Shown here: in pieces, positions 62,176 through 64,000 of the stretch
Numbering within the stretch: the stretch's first letter is position 1
Layout: each line of letters starts with the position of its first letter
Source of the DNA: Paenibacillus helianthi
Lineage (GTDB): Bacteria; Bacillota; Bacilli; Paenibacillales; Paenibacillaceae
Assembly: GCF_001909055.1 (NCBI RefSeq)
Contig: NZ_LVWI01000051.1
Location: 1 to 64,000, forward strand
Length of the DNA: 64,000 nucleotides
Direction of reading: 5' to 3'
The notes under the pieces: generated by a model
The model's input: the letters and a program-made list of their open reading frames with translations, nothing else
What the model was told of the DNA's origin: nothing
Database searches by the model: none
Made by a program: the position numbers and the translations under genes

Positions 62176-64000
62176 CATCCATAGCGGCGAACTGGCTCCG
62201 GAAAGGGGCCTTTTTGTCGTCTGCACGCTCGTAGTATCCGTTCGGCTGCAGGAAACTGGACTTTACATTATCCTTAAGCGTCAGATCAAGAATCTTGACA
62301 ATCTGTTTACGGATTTGGCTGTCTTTCACGGGACACATCAATTCAATACGCCGGGTAAGATTACGTGTCATCCAGTCGGCACTGGACAAGTAGACCTCTG
62401 GGTTGCCGCCGTTCTCGAAATAATAGATCCGGGAATGTTCCAGGAAACGGTCCACAATGCTTCGTACAGTGATGCGTTCACTAAGTCCTTCAATCCCTGG
62501 ACGCAGGCAGCACACCCCGCGCACAATCAGATCAATCGGTACTCCTGCCTGGGCTGCGCTGTACAGATTGTCGATGACCTCCTGATTGGAGAGGGAGTTC
62601 ATTTTGGCGATGATCCGGGATGGACGCCCGGCGGCGGCATGCTCAGCTTCACGCAGAATCAGCTTTTGAAGCGAAAGGCTCATATTGGTTGGTGCAACGA
62701 TGAAGGAGTTCCAGTCATAATTGGCGGAATACCCTGTCATCTGGTTGAACAGCTCGGAGGCATCCAGGCCGATCTCATTATTGGCGGTGAACAAGCTAAG
62801 GTCAGTATAAGCCTTAGCCGTGCTGTCATTGTAGTTGCCTGTTCCGACATGCACATAACGGCGAAGTTCAAGCCCTTCCTGGCGGACAATCAGCGTAACC
62901 TTGGCATGAGTCTTGAGGCCAACCAGACCGTATACTACATGACAGCCCGATTGCTCGAGCTTACGCGCCCAGGCGATATTGCGCTCTTCATCGAAGCGTG
63001 CCTTTAGCTCCACGACTACAGTGACCTGCTTGCCCGATTCAGCGGCATTGGCCAGTGCTGTAATCAGTGGAGAGTTGCCGCTGACGCGGTACAATGTCAT
63101 TTTGATAGCCATGACCTGCTCGTCCTCTGAAGCCTGAATGATGAAGTCCGTCATTGCATCAAAGGATTCATAGGGATGGTATACCAGTACATCACGTTCC
63201 CGGAGCACCTCGAAGAAATCCTCGTTCTCATCGAATTCAGCCGGATAGAGCGGTTCGATAGGAGCATCATGGAGATAGGAGAAGCCCTTTAGACTGTTTG
63301 CAAAACCGCGCAGGAAACCAAGATCCAGCGGCCCCTCCACCTCAAACACGAAATCTTCAAGCTCGAATTCAGCCTGCAGCTGTTCCAGGGCATAAGGATG
63401 AATCCCTTTTTGTACTTCCAGACGGGCGGGAACACCTCTCCGCCGTTTGCGCAGCTCCTTTTCAATCTCTTCCAGCAGGTCTTCCGCACCTTCTTCATCA
63501 ATAGTAAGGTCGGAATTGCGTGTTAAGCGGAATTCACTAACAGCCACTGGATCATAACCGCTGAATAAAGTCTGGATATGATGGCGGATTACATCCTCAA
63601 TAAACACAAACTGACGTTTTTTGCTGTTGGAACGGTGGGGAAGTGGAATACATCTGGGCAAATTGGAAGGGATCTGCAGAATTGCAAAATAAGGATCCTC
63701 TTCCAGACTACCCTTTCGTGTCAGCACGACCGCAAGATAGATAAACTGGCTGTGAACGAGCGGGAAAGGCCGGCTCTGGTCTACGGCCATTGGAGTCAGT
63801 ACAGGGAAAATAATATCCCGGTAATATTGTTCAATCGAGAGCTCCTGCGCCTGCGTAAGGTCGTCGTAATTTACAAACACGATACCTTCTTTATGCAGAC
63901 TTCTGGAGATATCCCGGAATGTTCTGTATTGGTCGGCAATAATTTTAGTGACCCTTTTGATTAGGCGCTTATAAAGGCCGGAGGGGGTGTAACCGGTAAA
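62141..64000 (-). CDS. ppk: Polyphosphate kinase 1, C-terminal part (N-terminus outside window)
   Basis: The minus-strand frame is open from 64000 to the stop at 62141, and no start is expected inside, since the sequence at the edge (FTGYTPSGLYKRLIKRVTK) aligns with the interior of Ppk1. It shows DLTQAQELSIEQYYRDIIFP, FARFDEERNIAWARKLE-like elements and the catalytic histidine block VGLKTHAKVTLIV. A second conserved block is LSSADWMTRNLTRRIELMCP. About 75-100 N-terminal residues are missing. It makes polyphosphate from ATP, and is opposed to ppx. Confidence 0.94.
   Translation of the reverse strand, partial: FTGYTPSGLYKRLIKRVTKIIADQYRTFRDISRSLHKEGIVFVNYDDLTQAQELSIEQYYRDIIFPVLTPMAVDQSRPFPLVHSQFIYLAVVLTRKGSLEEDPYFAILQIPSNLPRCIPLPHRSNSKKRQFVFIEDVIRHHIQTLFSGYDPVAVSEFRLTRNSDLTIDEEGAEDLLEEIEKELRKRRRGVPARLEVQKGIHPYALEQLQAEFELEDFVFEVEGPLDLGFLRGFANSLKGFSYLHDAPIEPLYPAEFDENEDFFEVLRERDVLVYHPYESFDAMTDFIIQASEDEQVMAIKMTLYRVSGNSPLITALANAAESGKQVTVVVELKARFDEERNIAWARKLEQSGCHVVYGLVGLKTHAKVTLIVRQEGLELRRYVHVGTGNYNDSTAKAYTDLSLFTANNEIGLDASELFNQMTGYSANYDWNSFIVAPTNMSLSLQKLILREAEHAAAGRPSRIIAKMNSLSNQEVIDNLYSAAQAGVPIDLIVRGVCCLRPGIEGLSERITVRSIVDRFLEHSRIYYFENGGNPEVYLSSADWMTRNLTRRIELMCPVKDSQIRKQIVKILDLTLKDNVKSSFLQPNGYYERADDKKAPFRSQFAAMDVTRWKGSRALP

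Overview
The window looks like about 64 kb of chromosome from a low-to-mid GC, spore-forming-type Firmicute, most probably Paenibacillus. The reasons are strong AGGAGG-type ribosome binding sites, frequent TTG and GTG starts, a lexA / yneA / ynzC SOS locus of the Bacillus type, a T-box leader in front of proS, an L,D-transpeptidase and NlpC/P60 wall enzymes, and a four-gene pdh operon. I see no rRNA, tRNA, CRISPR array or prophage. The only mobile DNA is the end of an IS5-type element at the left edge. Assignments come from reading protein motifs; no database search was possible.

Region by region. 1-3000: a truncated IS5/IS427-type transposase, then small unrecognised proteins. 3077-5216: an L,D-transpeptidase, then lexA divergent from the cell-division inhibitor yneA, with LexA boxes inside both promoters, and ynzC. 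5300-12300: a membrane protein, a HAD phosphatase, a YtkA-like lipoprotein, B12-dependent methionine synthase (metH), RNase Z and a small CxxC protein. 12322-17322: a HAD-IIA phosphatase and a tightly overlapping run of Fpg/Nei glycosylase, endonuclease IV, a cyclic-phosphate-type receiver protein, a thioredoxin-like protein, an ABC ATPase and an RlmM/FtsJ-type RNA methyltransferase. 17445-25998: a Ser/Thr kinase fused to a degenerate MinD/ParA-like domain, an ABC-F ATPase, a MoeB/ThiF E1-like enzyme, a Dabb protein, an atypical response regulator with a perfect 19-bp palindrome in its reading frame, an NlpC/P60 hydrolase, thiamine pyrophosphokinase, a low-molecular-weight phosphatase and an esterase.

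26145-31627: the pyruvate dehydrogenase operon pdhABCD behind a clear sigma-A promoter and a symmetric operator candidate. 31710-36066: an alpha/beta hydrolase, a decayed methyltransferase, thyA-folA and gltD. 36131-42876: a chemoreceptor, T-box-controlled proS and topB. 42884-46837: a membrane-anchored DsbA-like protein, a HAD enzyme, an ArsR-type regulator and an MFS exporter. 46869-51157: an operon of an orphan ABC ATPase, a calcium-repeat lipoprotein and a complete two-component system. 51173-57855: glycogen metabolism (glgC divergent from glgBA, then a convergent neopullulanase-type enzyme). 58105-60577: a polar amino acid ABC importer. 60576-64000: ppx and ppk, convergent and overlapping at their 3' ends; ppk runs off the right edge.

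The best leads for something undescribed are the kinase/MinD-like fusion, the repair operon carrying the cyclic-phosphate receiver protein, the ATPase-lipoprotein-two-component operon, and the palindrome inside the atypical response regulator gene.
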